In this document: positions 11,939-19,842 of the stretch, piece by piece | How positions within the stretch are numbered: position 1 is the first letter of the stretch | Layout: each line of letters opens with the position of its first letter | Notes under the pieces: generated by a model | Seen by the model: the letters and a program-made list of their open reading frames with translations, nothing else | What the model was told of the DNA's origin: nothing | Database searches by the model: none | Program-made: the position numbers and the translations under genes | DNA from: Rhizorhabdus histidinilytica | GTDB taxonomy: Bacteria > Pseudomonadota > Alphaproteobacteria > Sphingomonadales > Sphingomonadaceae | Direction: 5' to 3' | Assembly: GCF_900167915.1 (NCBI RefSeq) | Contig: NZ_FUYM01000001.1 | Span: 434,001-498,000 of the forward strand | Length of the DNA: 64,000 bases

Positions 11939-12013
11939 TGGTGGGCGTGGCAAGGATTGAACTTGCGACCCCTGCGATGTCAACACAGTGCTCTACCACT
12001 GAGCTACACGCCC
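11939..12013 (-). tRNA. tRNA-Val (anticodon GAC)
   Basis: Full cloverleaf on the minus strand: acceptor GGGCGTG pairs with CACGCCC, the D-arm contains TAGCTCAGTGGTAGAGCA, the anticodon stem CTGTG/CGCAG holds loop TTGACAT (anticodon GAC), the T-arm reads GGGTCGCAAGTTCAATCC, and discriminator A plus CCA are encoded. It lies 60 bases downstream of cpdR and is followed by a strong terminator. Confidence 0.97.
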
Positions 12014-12073
12014 AATGCGGGGCTCCCTAGCCGAGGCTTTCGGGGTGCGCAACCCCGTGTCACAGCTTTTTCT

Positions 12074-12448
12074 TCAAAGGCCCGAAGCGCTGCCCACCTG
12101 GAACATCCGATCGACCTCGAGAACCAGGTCGCGCAGGTGGAAGGGTTTCGACAATATCTTGGCGTCGGGCGGCGTCGCGCCGGATTTCAGCGTGACCGCG
12201 GCGAAGCCGGTGATGAACATGACGCGCATGTTCGGCGCGATCACATTGGCGCGTTGCGCCAGTTCGATCCCGTCCATCTCGGGCATGACGATGTCGGTCA
12301 GCAGCAGGTCGAAACTGCTTTCCTCGATCAGCGGCAGCGCGGCGGTGCCGCGGTCGACGCTGGTGACGGCGTAGCCCGACCGTTCGAGCGCGCGCGCCAG
12401 ATATTCGCGCATCGAATCGTCGTCTTCGGCCAGCAATATACGGATCAT
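12074..12448 (-). CDS. cpdR: single-domain response regulator, CpdR-like
   Basis: A 124-residue stand-alone receiver domain. It starts MIRILLAEDDDSMREYLARA (acidic pocket at 8-10), has the phosphoacceptor in LLLTDIVMPEMDGIELA and the conserved lysine in LSKPFHLRDLV. The sequence pattern, especially AEDDDSMREYLARALERSGY, matches CpdR, which in Caulobacter, when unphosphorylated, directs ClpXP to proteolytic targets during the cell cycle. There is no output domain. The start at 12448 is chosen over an in-frame ATG at 12478 because family members begin here. The upstream gap to 12609 is a divergent promoter region containing TTGTTAAGC, a possible CtrA half-site. Confidence 0.88.
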   Translation of the reverse strand: MIRILLAEDDDSMREYLARALERSGYAVTSVDRGTAALPLIEESSFDLLLTDIVMPEMDGIELAQRANVIAPNMRVMFITGFAAVTLKSGATPPDAKILSKPFHLRDLVLEVDRMFQVGSASGL

Positions 12449-12608
12449 GACCCGATCGTACCCCGCAGCCGGCCACATGCCGGACCCGCGCCCTCCTTAT
12501 GCGCCCATCGCTTAACAAATTCCAGCCGCGCGAAATTCGACCTTCGGGGAATGGTGGCGGAAAGGCGGCGGTTGCACGCCGTGCCCGACCTCCCTAGCAC
12601 TGGCGGCG

Positions 12609-13469
12609 ATGGCTTCCGAACCCGCCTTCTCGATCCTCGGTCCCGCGACGCCGCGCTCGCCGGTGCTGCTGGCGGTGCCGCACGCCGGGCGATCCTATCC
12701 CGCCGAGGTGGTGGCGCGGGCGCGGGTGCCGATGGAGCGGTTGCGCGCGCTGGAGGATCGCCATGCCGAGCGGCTCGTCGCCCAGGCGGTCGATGCGGGC
12801 GCGACCGCGATCGTCGCGCATCTCGCGCGCGCCGCGATCGACCTCAACCGCGACCCGCGCGAGATCGATCCGGCGATGATCGAGGGGAAGCCCGGCACGG
12901 AGGGGCTGCTCATGACCGGCAAGGTCCGCGCCGGGCTCGGCCTGTTCCCGCGCCGCCTGCCTTCCTGTGGCGAATTGTGGCGCACGAGGATGCCGGTGGA
13001 CGCCGCCATGCGGCGGATCGCGGAGGTCCACGAGCCCTATCATCGCGCCATCGCCGAGCGGATCGAGGCGACGCGTGCGGTGTTCGGTGCGGCGGTGCTG
13101 ATCGATTGTCATTCGATGCCGCCGCTGCCGGTGCGGCAGGCGGGCGGCCCGGTACGCATCGTGATCGGCGACCGCTTCGGTGCGGGCGCCGCCGGAGCGG
13201 TGGTCGATCTCGTCCTGGCGGTGATCGACGGGGTGGGGCTGCGCGCCGCGCGCAACCATCCCTATGCGGGCGGCTATACGATCGACCGCCACGGCCGGCC
13301 GCGCCGGCAGGTCCATGCGATCCAGATCGAATATGACCGATCGCTCTATCTCGACGCCGCGCTCGACGCGCCGACCGCTCAGATCGAGGATTGCGGACGG
13401 CTGCTCGCGGCGATCGTCGCGGAACTGGGGGCGCTGTTCAGCCCCGACCTGCCGATGGCGGCCGAATAG
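12609..13469 (+). CDS. N-formylglutamate amidohydrolase family protein
   Basis: A 286-residue metal-dependent amidohydrolase of the FGase family (HutG-like). Hallmarks are VPHAGRSYP, AAIDLNRDPREID, LIDCHSMPP, and the C-terminal ARNHPYAGGYTIDRHG followed by HAIQIEYDRSLY. It would release glutamate from N-formylglutamate or a related N-acyl amino acid. No histidine-utilisation genes are nearby, so the physiological substrate is open. It is divergent from cpdR, with 160 bases between the starts. Confidence 0.9.
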   Translation: MASEPAFSILGPATPRSPVLLAVPHAGRSYPAEVVARARVPMERLRALEDRHAERLVAQAVDAGATAIVAHLARAAIDLNRDPREIDPAMIEGKPGTEGLLMTGKVRAGLGLFPRRLPSCGELWRTRMPVDAAMRRIAEVHEPYHRAIAERIEATRAVFGAAVLIDCHSMPPLPVRQAGGPVRIVIGDRFGAGAAGAVVDLVLAVIDGVGLRAARNHPYAGGYTIDRHGRPRRQVHAIQIEYDRSLYLDAALDAPTAQIEDCGRLLAAIVAELGALFSPDLPMAAE

Positions 13470-13492
13470 CGAAAGAGACCGTCAGAGCCTCA

Positions 13493-13522
13493 AAAGCCCG
13501 GAAATCGGGGCTTTCGATCTTC
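13493..13522 (+). terminator. possible terminator after N-formylglutamate amidohydrolase
   Basis: AAAGCCC and GGGCTTT form a stem around CGGAAATCG, followed by CGATCTT, 23 bases after the stop codon. The poly-U tract is weak. Confidence 0.5.
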
Positions 13523-13527
13523 CGCAT

Positions 13528-13562
13528 AAAAAAGAACCACCTCGTGCTTACGCACGAGGTGG
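13528..13562 (-). terminator. strong Rho-independent terminator (of candidate small RNA)
   Basis: Stem CCACCTCGTGC / GCACGAGGTGG with a short loop (TAA region), followed on the minus strand by GTTCTTTTTT at 13536-13527. No minus-strand protein gene ends next to it: sapC stops about 200 bases upstream. It therefore most likely ends a separate RNA. Confidence 0.85.
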
Positions 13563-13715
13563 CCAAGGTTCAGGGAGGAACGCATCCCGAGGGATGCGTC
13601 GTACGGGGCCGCGAAAGGGGGGCACGACCACCGCACATCAACAAGATAGGGCGCTTCCCCTGCGGATTCAAGGACAGTTCGTCCTCCTCGGGAAAATTCC
13701 TTATCTTTGTCGTGG
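13528..13715 (-). ncRNA. candidate structured small RNA (possibly 6S-like)
   Basis: The 300-base gap 13470-13769 contains no credible gene but ends, on the minus strand, in a very strong terminator (13537-13562 stem, then TTCTTTTTT). Upstream of it the minus strand can pair AAGG...GGAGGA with TCCTCC...CCTT to close a domain of about 130 bases. Inside is a hairpin GCATCCC-tc-GGGATGC on the 3' side and a GTCGT/ACGAC pairing. A closed rod with a small hairpin in the 3' strand of a central bubble is the architecture of 6S RNA, but no sequence signature confirms that identity. The 5' end is a guess. SRP RNA, RNase P RNA and tmRNA signatures are absent. Confidence 0.5.
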
Positions 13716-13769
13716 CTTTGGGTCCGGACGGCGTCCGAGGCCGGAAGCGTTTCCGGCCCCGGATCGGGG

Positions 13770-14549
13770 TCAGGCCGGAACCGCCGGGGCGGGCATGGCC
13801 GGGGCCTTGCCCTGCTGCATCTGCAGCGAGAACACATCGCGAATCAGCGACAGCGAGAAGAGGTGCGCATAGATCAGCGGCAGCAGGCCGCTCTGGACCA
13901 TCTTGCGGAGCACGTCACCGCGCAGCTCCTTGAGTTTGTCTTCCGACACGATCTGGAAACCGCGATAGACGAAGGGCTGGCCGCCGCCGTCGGGCTCGAT
14001 CGTCACTTCGCCGTCGATCAGCAGCTTGTTCTGGATCAGCTCCTGCATGAACATGCCGGTGCGCATGCCGGCCTGCTCGAACTGCTCGCAGAAGGCGAGG
14101 GTGTTCTTGATCGCCTCCGAAGGCTCCTCCCCCTCGAACAGCGGCGCGCCATCGTCGAATTCGCCCAGCAGGCCGGCGGTGCTGTCGAAGCAGAGCGAAA
14201 GGTCGTCGCTGTCCGGCCGCAGCCGCGCGAGCATGAACGGGTAGCGGCGGACATAGGCCGGGACGTAGAGGTCGCGGGTCGGCTGGCCCTTCTCGTCGGT
14301 GAAGACGTTGACGCCCTCGTTCAGGCCGAACAGCGCGAGCGGAACGGGATCGGGACCGACCGAGAAGACGATCGGGTAATGGCGCTGTGCCGGGATGAAC
14401 TCCTCGACGGTCAGCGGCACCGCATGCGCCTTGCCGAAGAACTCGGCGCTCTCCATCGTCTTCGCCTTCCACGAGGCGTGGAGCTGGCTCGAAAGGGGCT
14501 GCAGGTCGTTGTAGAACAGGGGCAGGGCGTTGGCCGGGGCGCTCGCCAT
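13770..14549 (-). CDS. SapC family protein
   Basis: A 259-residue protein of the SapC family, named after a Campylobacter surface-layer-associated protein and abundant in sphingomonads and Caulobacter. Hallmarks: YPIVFSVGPDPVPLALFGL, GQPTRDLYVPAYVRRYPFML and GAPLFEGEEPSE. The C-terminus ends in Ala/Pro-rich MPAPAVPA. No signal peptide or membrane helix is seen. Function is unknown. In sphingomonads SapC genes often accompany TonB receptors; none is present here. Downstream there is a hairpin at 13739-13758 (GGCCGGAA/TTCCGGCC) without a T-run. Confidence 0.88.
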   Translation of the reverse strand: MASAPANALPLFYNDLQPLSSQLHASWKAKTMESAEFFGKAHAVPLTVEEFIPAQRHYPIVFSVGPDPVPLALFGLNEGVNVFTDEKGQPTRDLYVPAYVRRYPFMLARLRPDSDDLSLCFDSTAGLLGEFDDGAPLFEGEEPSEAIKNTLAFCEQFEQAGMRTGMFMQELIQNKLLIDGEVTIEPDGGGQPFVYRGFQIVSEDKLKELRGDVLRKMVQSGLLPLIYAHLFSLSLIRDVFSLQMQQGKAPAMPAPAVPA

Positions 14550-14614
14550 CGAAAATCTCCTGAAGAATATAGGTCTCGTGTTCGGACGACGGGCCCGAAG
14601 GATGCCGCCGCCGT

Positions 14615-16072
14615 CTATTGGTCCTCGTCGTCGGAAGCAAGCGGAACGAGCTTTCCGGGGTTCATGATACCCAGCGGATCGAACGCCTGCTTGATCGCGC
14701 GAAGGGCGTGGAGACGAACCGGATCGGTCAGCCGCGCGAACTCGTCCAGCTTGGCTTGGCCGATGCCATGCTCGGCCGACAGCGATCCCCCGGCCGCGGC
14801 GACCCGGTCGTGAACTAGCGCGCTCGCCGCGGCGCCATGCTCAGCGATCCAGGCGCGGCGGGAGGCGTTCTCGGGCGGCAGCAGGTTGAAATGGATGTTG
14901 CCGTCGCCGAGGTGGCCGAAAGCGATGATCCGCGACCCCGGATAGCGTGCCTCGATCCGCTCGCGCTCGCGCTCCAGGAAGGCCGGCATCTCCGACACCG
15001 GCACCGATATGTCGTGCTTGAGCGAGGGGCCGTCGATCTTCTCGGCCTCCGAGATCGATTCGCGCAGCGCCCACAGCGCCTCGGCCTGCGCCTCGTTCGC
15101 CGCGATCGTCGCGTCGACGACCAGCCCGTCCTCGATCGCGGCGGCGAGCGCCTGTTCGAGCGCGTCGCGCGGATCGGGGCCACCGGTGCTTCCTATCGCC
15201 TCGACCAGCACGTTCCACGGACAGGGATCGGCCAGCGGCGCACGCGCGCCGCCGATGTTGCGCAGGACCAGCGCGAGCGCGTCCGCCGGCACCAGTTCGA
15301 AGCTCTCGACCGCCTCGCCTGTCCGTTCCTCCAGCCGGCGGAGCAGCGCCAGCGCCGCCCGCGGATCGGGCACCCCGACCCAGGCGACCGCGCGCGCGGC
15401 CACGGCGGGCACCAGCCGCAGCGCGGCGGCGGTGACGACGCCGAGCGTCCCTTCGGCGCCGGTCAGCAGCTGGCGCAGATCATAGCCGCGATTGTCCTTG
15501 CGCAGCGTCGCGAGTCCCTCGAACCGGGATCCGTCGGGCAACACCGCCTCGACCCCCAGCACCAGCGCGCGCATCGGCCCGAAGCGGAGCACCTGGGTGC
15601 CGCCGGCGTTGGTCGAGACCAGGCCACCGACCGTCGCCGATCCCTTGGCCGCGAGCGACAGCGGGAACCGCCGGCCGATCGCGGCGGCGGCGTCGTGCAG
15701 GTCGGACAGGATCACCCCTGCCTCGGCGATCACGGCATTGTCCTCGGCGGAGATCGAGCGGATCCGGTTCATTCGCCGCAGCGACAGCAGCAGCGCCGAC
15801 CCGTCGGCCGGCGGAGTCGCGCCGCCGACCGTGCCGGTGTTGCCGCCCTGCGGCACCAGTGCGACCCGCGCCTCGGCGGCAAGGCGGACCACCTCGGCCA
15901 CCTGCGCGGTTGACGATGGCGCGAGCAGCGCGAGGGTCTCGCCGCGATAGCGATCGCGCCAGTCGGTCAGCCACGGGGTCACGAGATCGGGATCGGTGAC
16001 GAAGCCCTGCGGCCCGAGCAGGGTGCGGAGACGATCGAGCAGCAGGGGGGCGGGGGCATGGAGGCGGGGCAT
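14615..16072 (-). CDS. FAD-binding oxidoreductase, GlcD/D-2-hydroxyacid dehydrogenase-like
   Basis: A 485-residue flavoprotein of the FAD-linked oxidase family (GlcD, D-lactate and D-2-hydroxyglutarate dehydrogenases). The PCMH FAD domain contains ALVPQGGNTGTVGGATPP (about 72-90) and GSATVGGLVSTNAGGTQVLRFG. The C-terminal domain carries IIAFGHLGDGNIHFNLLPP and the closing LSAEHGIGQAKLDEFARL, with the conserved HGDGN-type histidine and the SxEHGIG motif. It would oxidise a 2-hydroxyacid to the 2-oxoacid, passing electrons to quinone or a flavoprotein. No GlcE/GlcF partners are adjacent. The 148 bases upstream hold no gene. Confidence 0.92.
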   Translation of the reverse strand: MPRLHAPAPLLLDRLRTLLGPQGFVTDPDLVTPWLTDWRDRYRGETLALLAPSSTAQVAEVVRLAAEARVALVPQGGNTGTVGGATPPADGSALLLSLRRMNRIRSISAEDNAVIAEAGVILSDLHDAAAAIGRRFPLSLAAKGSATVGGLVSTNAGGTQVLRFGPMRALVLGVEAVLPDGSRFEGLATLRKDNRGYDLRQLLTGAEGTLGVVTAAALRLVPAVAARAVAWVGVPDPRAALALLRRLEERTGEAVESFELVPADALALVLRNIGGARAPLADPCPWNVLVEAIGSTGGPDPRDALEQALAAAIEDGLVVDATIAANEAQAEALWALRESISEAEKIDGPSLKHDISVPVSEMPAFLERERERIEARYPGSRIIAFGHLGDGNIHFNLLPPENASRRAWIAEHGAAASALVHDRVAAAGGSLSAEHGIGQAKLDEFARLTDPVRLHALRAIKQAFDPLGIMNPGKLVPLASDDEDQ

Positions 16073-16223
16073 GGCCGGAGCATAATGCAGGCGCCGCGCG
16101 ATTTGCCAGCGCGCGATGGCGCGTCAGTTCATCCACGGTTCAAATGATTGCGTCGAGGATCGAACCGGGTAAGGATCGCGTTTAAAGCGCGAAATCTCGA
16201 AAAAGGGTGGATTCTCGACCGTG

Positions 16224-16685
16224 ATGCCTGGCCGCTTGCCGCGATTGCTGTGTGCCGGGAGACGTCCCATGGTCTTGGTCGCCCTCGGAACGGGGCTGGG
16301 GCTTGCGATCCCCGCGGCGGCCGATCCGCGCCCCGTCCGCGTCGCCCAGATCACCGTCGAGCAATCGCTGATCGTGCGGGTGCCGCGCCGCGTGCCCGCC
16401 AAGCCGCTGCGCTGGAAGGAGAAGAAGGGCCCCAAATGCGTCGCGATGAGCGCGATCGCAGGAGCCGCCGTCGTCGCCGACGATGCGATCGACCTGGCGC
16501 TCAAGGGCGGGCAGCGGCTGCGTGCCAAATTCTCCTCGCGCTGCCCGGCGCTCGACTATTATTCGGGCTTCTACATCCTGCCGACCGAGGACGGCAGGAT
16601 CTGCGGCGATCGCGACGTGATCCGCACCCGTTCCGGCGGACAGTGCGAGATCGAGCGATTCCGCAGGCTCGTTCTCGACGATTGA
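16224..16685 (+). CDS. conserved exported protein of unknown function
   Basis: A 153-residue protein not assigned to a named family. The N-terminus has arginines followed by a hydrophobic stretch MVLVALGTGLGLAIPAAA, which reads as a signal peptide cut near residue 34. The mature part has a basic segment PRRVPAKPLRWKEKKGPKC and four cysteines (in KCVAM, SRCPAL, RICGD, QCEIE) that could form two disulfides. It ends 97 bases upstream of the helicase gene in the same direction. A GTG at 16221 directly precedes the chosen ATG. I infer a periplasmic location. Confidence 0.7.
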   Translation: MPGRLPRLLCAGRRPMVLVALGTGLGLAIPAAADPRPVRVAQITVEQSLIVRVPRRVPAKPLRWKEKKGPKCVAMSAIAGAAVVADDAIDLALKGGQRLRAKFSSRCPALDYYSGFYILPTEDGRICGDRDVIRTRSGGQCEIERFRRLVLDD

Positions 16686-16781
16686 ACCCCATCCGGCCCC
16701 TAATTTCCTTGACAAAACACGGTCGGACGCCCAATCGCGCGCACTGTGCGGCGCTCATTGCCGTCTTTTCCGGATAGCTTC

Positions 16782-18128
16782 ATGTCCTTTGCCGATCTCG
16801 GCCTTTCTGACGAACTCCTCCGTGCGGTCTCGGAGGCCGGCTATAGCGAGCCGACCCCTATCCAGGCCCAGGCGATCCCTCCGGTCCTGATGATGAAGGA
16901 CCTGATCGGCATCGCGCAGACGGGGACGGGCAAGACCGCCAGCTTCGTGCTGCCGATGATCGACATCCTCGCGCATGGCCGCAGCCGCGCGCGCATGCCG
17001 CGCTCGCTGATCCTGGAACCGACCCGCGAGCTCGCCGCGCAGGTTGCCGAGAACTTTGAGAAATATGGTAAATATCATAAGCTTACCATGGCTCTCCTCA
17101 TCGGCGGTGTGAACATGGGCGATCAGGTTGCCGCGCTCGAGAAGGGCGTCGACGTGCTGATCGCCACGCCGGGCCGCCTGATGGATCTGTTCGGGCGCGG
17201 CAAGATCCTGCTGACCGGGTGCAGCCTGCTCGTCATCGATGAGGCGGACCGGATGCTCGACATGGGCTTCATCCCCGACATCGAGGAAATCTGCACCAAG
17301 CTGCCCGCCCAGCGGCAGACGCTGCTCTTCTCGGCGACGATGCCGGCGCCGATCAAGAAGCTGGCCGACAAGTTCCTGTCGAACCCCAAGCAGATCGAGG
17401 TGTCGCGGCCGGCGAGCACCAACCTGGCGATCGACCAGTCGCTCGTCGAGACGTCGAGCCGCGGCAAGCGCGAGACGCTGCGCGATTTGCTGCGTGGCGA
17501 GGAGGTCTCGACCGCGATCATCTTCTCGAACCGCAAGACGACGGTGCGCGAGCTGGCCCAGAGCCTCGGCCGCCACGGTTTCAAGGCCGGGCAGATCCAC
17601 GGCGATATGGAGCAGCCCGAGCGGCTGCGCGAGCTCGACCGCTTCAAGGGCGGGGAGATCAACATCCTCGTCGCCTCCGACGTCGCGGCACGCGGGCTCG
17701 ACATCAAGGGCGTCAGCCACGTCTTCAATTTCGACGTGCCCTGGCATCCCGACGATTATGTCCACCGCGTCGGCCGCACCGGCCGCGGCGGCGCGACCGG
17801 CACCGCAATCACGCTGGTGACCCCGGAGGATGCCGAGGCGATCGAGGCGATCGAGAAGCTGACCGGCAACAAGATCGCCCGGCGCGGCAAGCCGGCCGGC
17901 GCGGCCGATGAGGCCCCCCCCGAAGCGACCGAGCCGCGGCGCGAGAAGCGCGAGCGGGGCGGACGCCGCGAGAGGAAGGCCGAGGTGCCCGCGCCGCGCG
18001 AGGCGAAGCGCGAGGACCGCGACCGCCGCCCGCGCCGCGACGACCGCCGTCGCGACCCCATCGACGATGAGCCCGACGACGGCTGGAACGGCCCGGTGCC
18101 GGGCTTCCTGAGCGTCAGCCTGGGCTGA
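16782..18128 (+). CDS. DEAD-box ATP-dependent RNA helicase (RhlE-like)
   Basis: A 448-residue RNA helicase. All core motifs are present: Q-motif GYSEPTPIQAQAIP, I AQTGTGKT, Ia PTRELAAQ, II VIDEADRMLDMGF, III SATMP, IV IIFSNRKT, V ASDVAARGLDIKG, VI HRVGRTGRGG. The C-terminal 80 residues are a disordered Arg/Glu/Lys-rich tail (RREKRERGGRRERK and similar), typical of RNA-annealing tails in RhlE-type helicases involved in ribosome assembly and cold adaptation. The start ATG 16782 gives MSFADLGLSDELL. It ends in FLSVSLG. Confidence 0.95.
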   Translation: MSFADLGLSDELLRAVSEAGYSEPTPIQAQAIPPVLMMKDLIGIAQTGTGKTASFVLPMIDILAHGRSRARMPRSLILEPTRELAAQVAENFEKYGKYHKLTMALLIGGVNMGDQVAALEKGVDVLIATPGRLMDLFGRGKILLTGCSLLVIDEADRMLDMGFIPDIEEICTKLPAQRQTLLFSATMPAPIKKLADKFLSNPKQIEVSRPASTNLAIDQSLVETSSRGKRETLRDLLRGEEVSTAIIFSNRKTTVRELAQSLGRHGFKAGQIHGDMEQPERLRELDRFKGGEINILVASDVAARGLDIKGVSHVFNFDVPWHPDDYVHRVGRTGRGGATGTAITLVTPEDAEAIEAIEKLTGNKIARRGKPAGAADEAPPEATEPRREKRERGGRRERKAEVPAPREAKREDRDRRPRRDDRRRDPIDDEPDDGWNGPVPGFLSVSLG

Positions 18129-18204
18129 ACCGCTCCTACGCATCGGCAAGTCCAGAGCAAGCGGCTTTCAATCCGACGCGCCCGTCTCAGATAACGAGGC
18201 TAGA

Positions 18205-18330
18205 TGCTTTGGGACCGTTCGTCCCGAGCGAAGTCGAGGGACGTTGGTTCTCGCAACATGTCCCGACTTCAGCCAAAGGCTGAAGTTTATCCCGAGCGCC
18301 TGCCTTGCAGGCAGTCGCGGGGCTCGACAC
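18205..18330. repeat. dispersed palindromic repeat (copy 1)
   Basis: Within the 256-base gap 18129-18384 lie several palindromic modules: GTCCCGAGCGAAGTCGAGGGAC, CTTCAGCCAAAGGCTGAAG and GCCTGCCTTGCAGGC. The 39 bases 18278-18316 are identical, in reverse orientation, to 47492-47530. This is a dispersed intergenic repeat of the type common in sphingomonads. No gene is seen in the gap. Confidence 0.75.
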
Positions 18331-18384
18331 GAACTGATTGATATATGATCTGAAGTTGAATTCAGAGTGTTTTGAAATTCATAG

Positions 18385-19788
18385 CTATTTCGACAGGTCG
18401 ACGATCAGCGTCCGCATCAGCCGCAGCGCCGGATCGATGCTCGCCACCGGCGCGCGTTCGTTCAGGCCGTGCGAGAAGTCGTCGGCGGGGTTGAGGAACA
18501 TGCCGAGCACGCCATAGCTCGGCACGCCTTTCGCGCGGAAATAGAGGCTGTCGGTGGCGCCCGCCGCCATCTGCGGCACGATCGGCAGGCCAGGGAAGCT
18601 CTGGTCGATCCCCTTGCGCACCGCCTTCATCAGGTCGGGGCGAAGCGGCGAGGCGTCGCTGCCGAGCGGATGATCGAGGATGGTGACGGTCGCCTTGGGG
18701 TTGTCGATCACCTTCGCCAGCGTATCGCGTACGCTCTCGATCGGGACGCCGGGGAAGATGCGGCAATTGACCGACACCGTCGCCTTCTGCGGCAGCGCGT
18801 TGAGCGCATGGCCGCCCGACAGCATCGTGGGCACGCAGGTCGTACCGGTGATGCCGACATATTCGGGCTCGGCGCGCAGCGTCGCGATCGCCGCCGCGTC
18901 GTCGGGATTATCGGCGAAGCGCAGCATCGCCGCGCCGATCGTGCCGCCGACCTGCTTGCCGGTCGCCTTGAAATAGGCGCGGGTGATCTCGTTGACCTGG
19001 GCGGGGAATTTATACGCGGCGATGCGGTCGATCGCCTGGGCGAGGGTGGCGATCGCGTTGGTGGCGCCCGGGCGGCTCGAATGGCCGCCGGGATCGGTCA
19101 CGCTGATCTCGATGTCGGCATAGGTCTTCTCGCCGCCCTGGACGTAGAAGGCGACCGGCTTGCCCTGGTCGTCGAGCATGCCGCCGCCACCGTCGGCGTT
19201 GAGCAGCAACTCGGCATCGCCGCCATAGCGCTCGGCGAGGCGGGCGGTCGTCGCCATCGCGGTCTCCTCGTCGCCCGACAGCAGCAGGAGGATGTCGCGC
19301 GACGGCTTGAACCCCTCGGCCTTGAGCTTGAGCAGGGTCGAAACCAGCACTGCGTCGCCGAACTTCATGTCGAGCGACCCGCGCCCGTAGACGAAGCCGT
19401 TCTCCTCGACCGGGGTGAAGGGATCGCGCGTCCAGTCGGACGGCCGCGCCTCGACCACGTCCATGTGGCCCGACAGCAGCAGCGGCTTGCCCTTGCCGGT
19501 GCCCCGGTAGCGGGCGGCGAGCGAGATGTCGTCGCCCTCGCCCTCGATCACGATGTCCTCGGCCGCGAAGCCGCCCTGCTTGAGCAGGTCGGCGACGTAA
19601 GTCGCCATCGCCCTTGTCTGGCCGCGGCCATGGACGGTCGGGATGGAGATCATCTTCTTCCAGATGTCCAGCATCTGGCGGTGCTGCGCGGGATCGACCG
19701 GGGCCGGCGCGGCGTGGGCGGGCTGGGCGGCGAGCGGCAGGATGGTGCCCGCGAGCAGGGCGATCGGCAGGGTTCGGGAACGGCGCAT
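18385..19788 (-). CDS. M20 family metallopeptidase, exported
   Basis: A 467-residue zinc peptidase of the M20 (ArgE/DapE/carboxypeptidase G2) family with a Sec signal peptide (about 1-26, ending AQPAHAAP). Motifs in order: metal ligand and catalytic LLSGHMDVVEA, the bridging Asp region YGRGSLDMKFGDAV, LSGDEETAM with the catalytic Glu pair, a dimerisation lid domain (SVTDPGGHSSRPG), and the C-terminal zinc ligand near AGATDSLYFRAKG. It would act in the periplasm on small peptides or acyl amino acids. It follows a repeat-rich gap and is preceded by 54 bases and the phospholipase D-like gene on the same strand. Confidence 0.93.
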   Translation of the reverse strand: MRRSRTLPIALLAGTILPLAAQPAHAAPAPVDPAQHRQMLDIWKKMISIPTVHGRGQTRAMATYVADLLKQGGFAAEDIVIEGEGDDISLAARYRGTGKGKPLLLSGHMDVVEARPSDWTRDPFTPVEENGFVYGRGSLDMKFGDAVLVSTLLKLKAEGFKPSRDILLLLSGDEETAMATTARLAERYGGDAELLLNADGGGGMLDDQGKPVAFYVQGGEKTYADIEISVTDPGGHSSRPGATNAIATLAQAIDRIAAYKFPAQVNEITRAYFKATGKQVGGTIGAAMLRFADNPDDAAAIATLRAEPEYVGITGTTCVPTMLSGGHALNALPQKATVSVNCRIFPGVPIESVRDTLAKVIDNPKATVTILDHPLGSDASPLRPDLMKAVRKGIDQSFPGLPIVPQMAAGATDSLYFRAKGVPSYGVLGMFLNPADDFSHGLNERAPVASIDPALRLMRTLIVDLSK

Positions 19789-19842
19789 CGAGGCGTCCTT
19801 ACAAGGATGAAAGCCGGAGATTGGCGAGGCGCCGGGCGGCCG

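Noticed and set aside
13528-13769. SRP RNA, RNase P RNA or tmRNA in the sapC upstream gap
   Set aside because: The GGAA-tetraloop domain of SRP RNA, the conserved GAGGAAAGTC of RNase P RNA and a tag-peptide reading frame of tmRNA are all missing.
13490-13837. 115-codon minus-strand open frame over the candidate small RNA
   Set aside because: It runs through two terminator-type hairpins and into the sapC coding region in another frame, has no ribosome binding site and no recognisable domain.
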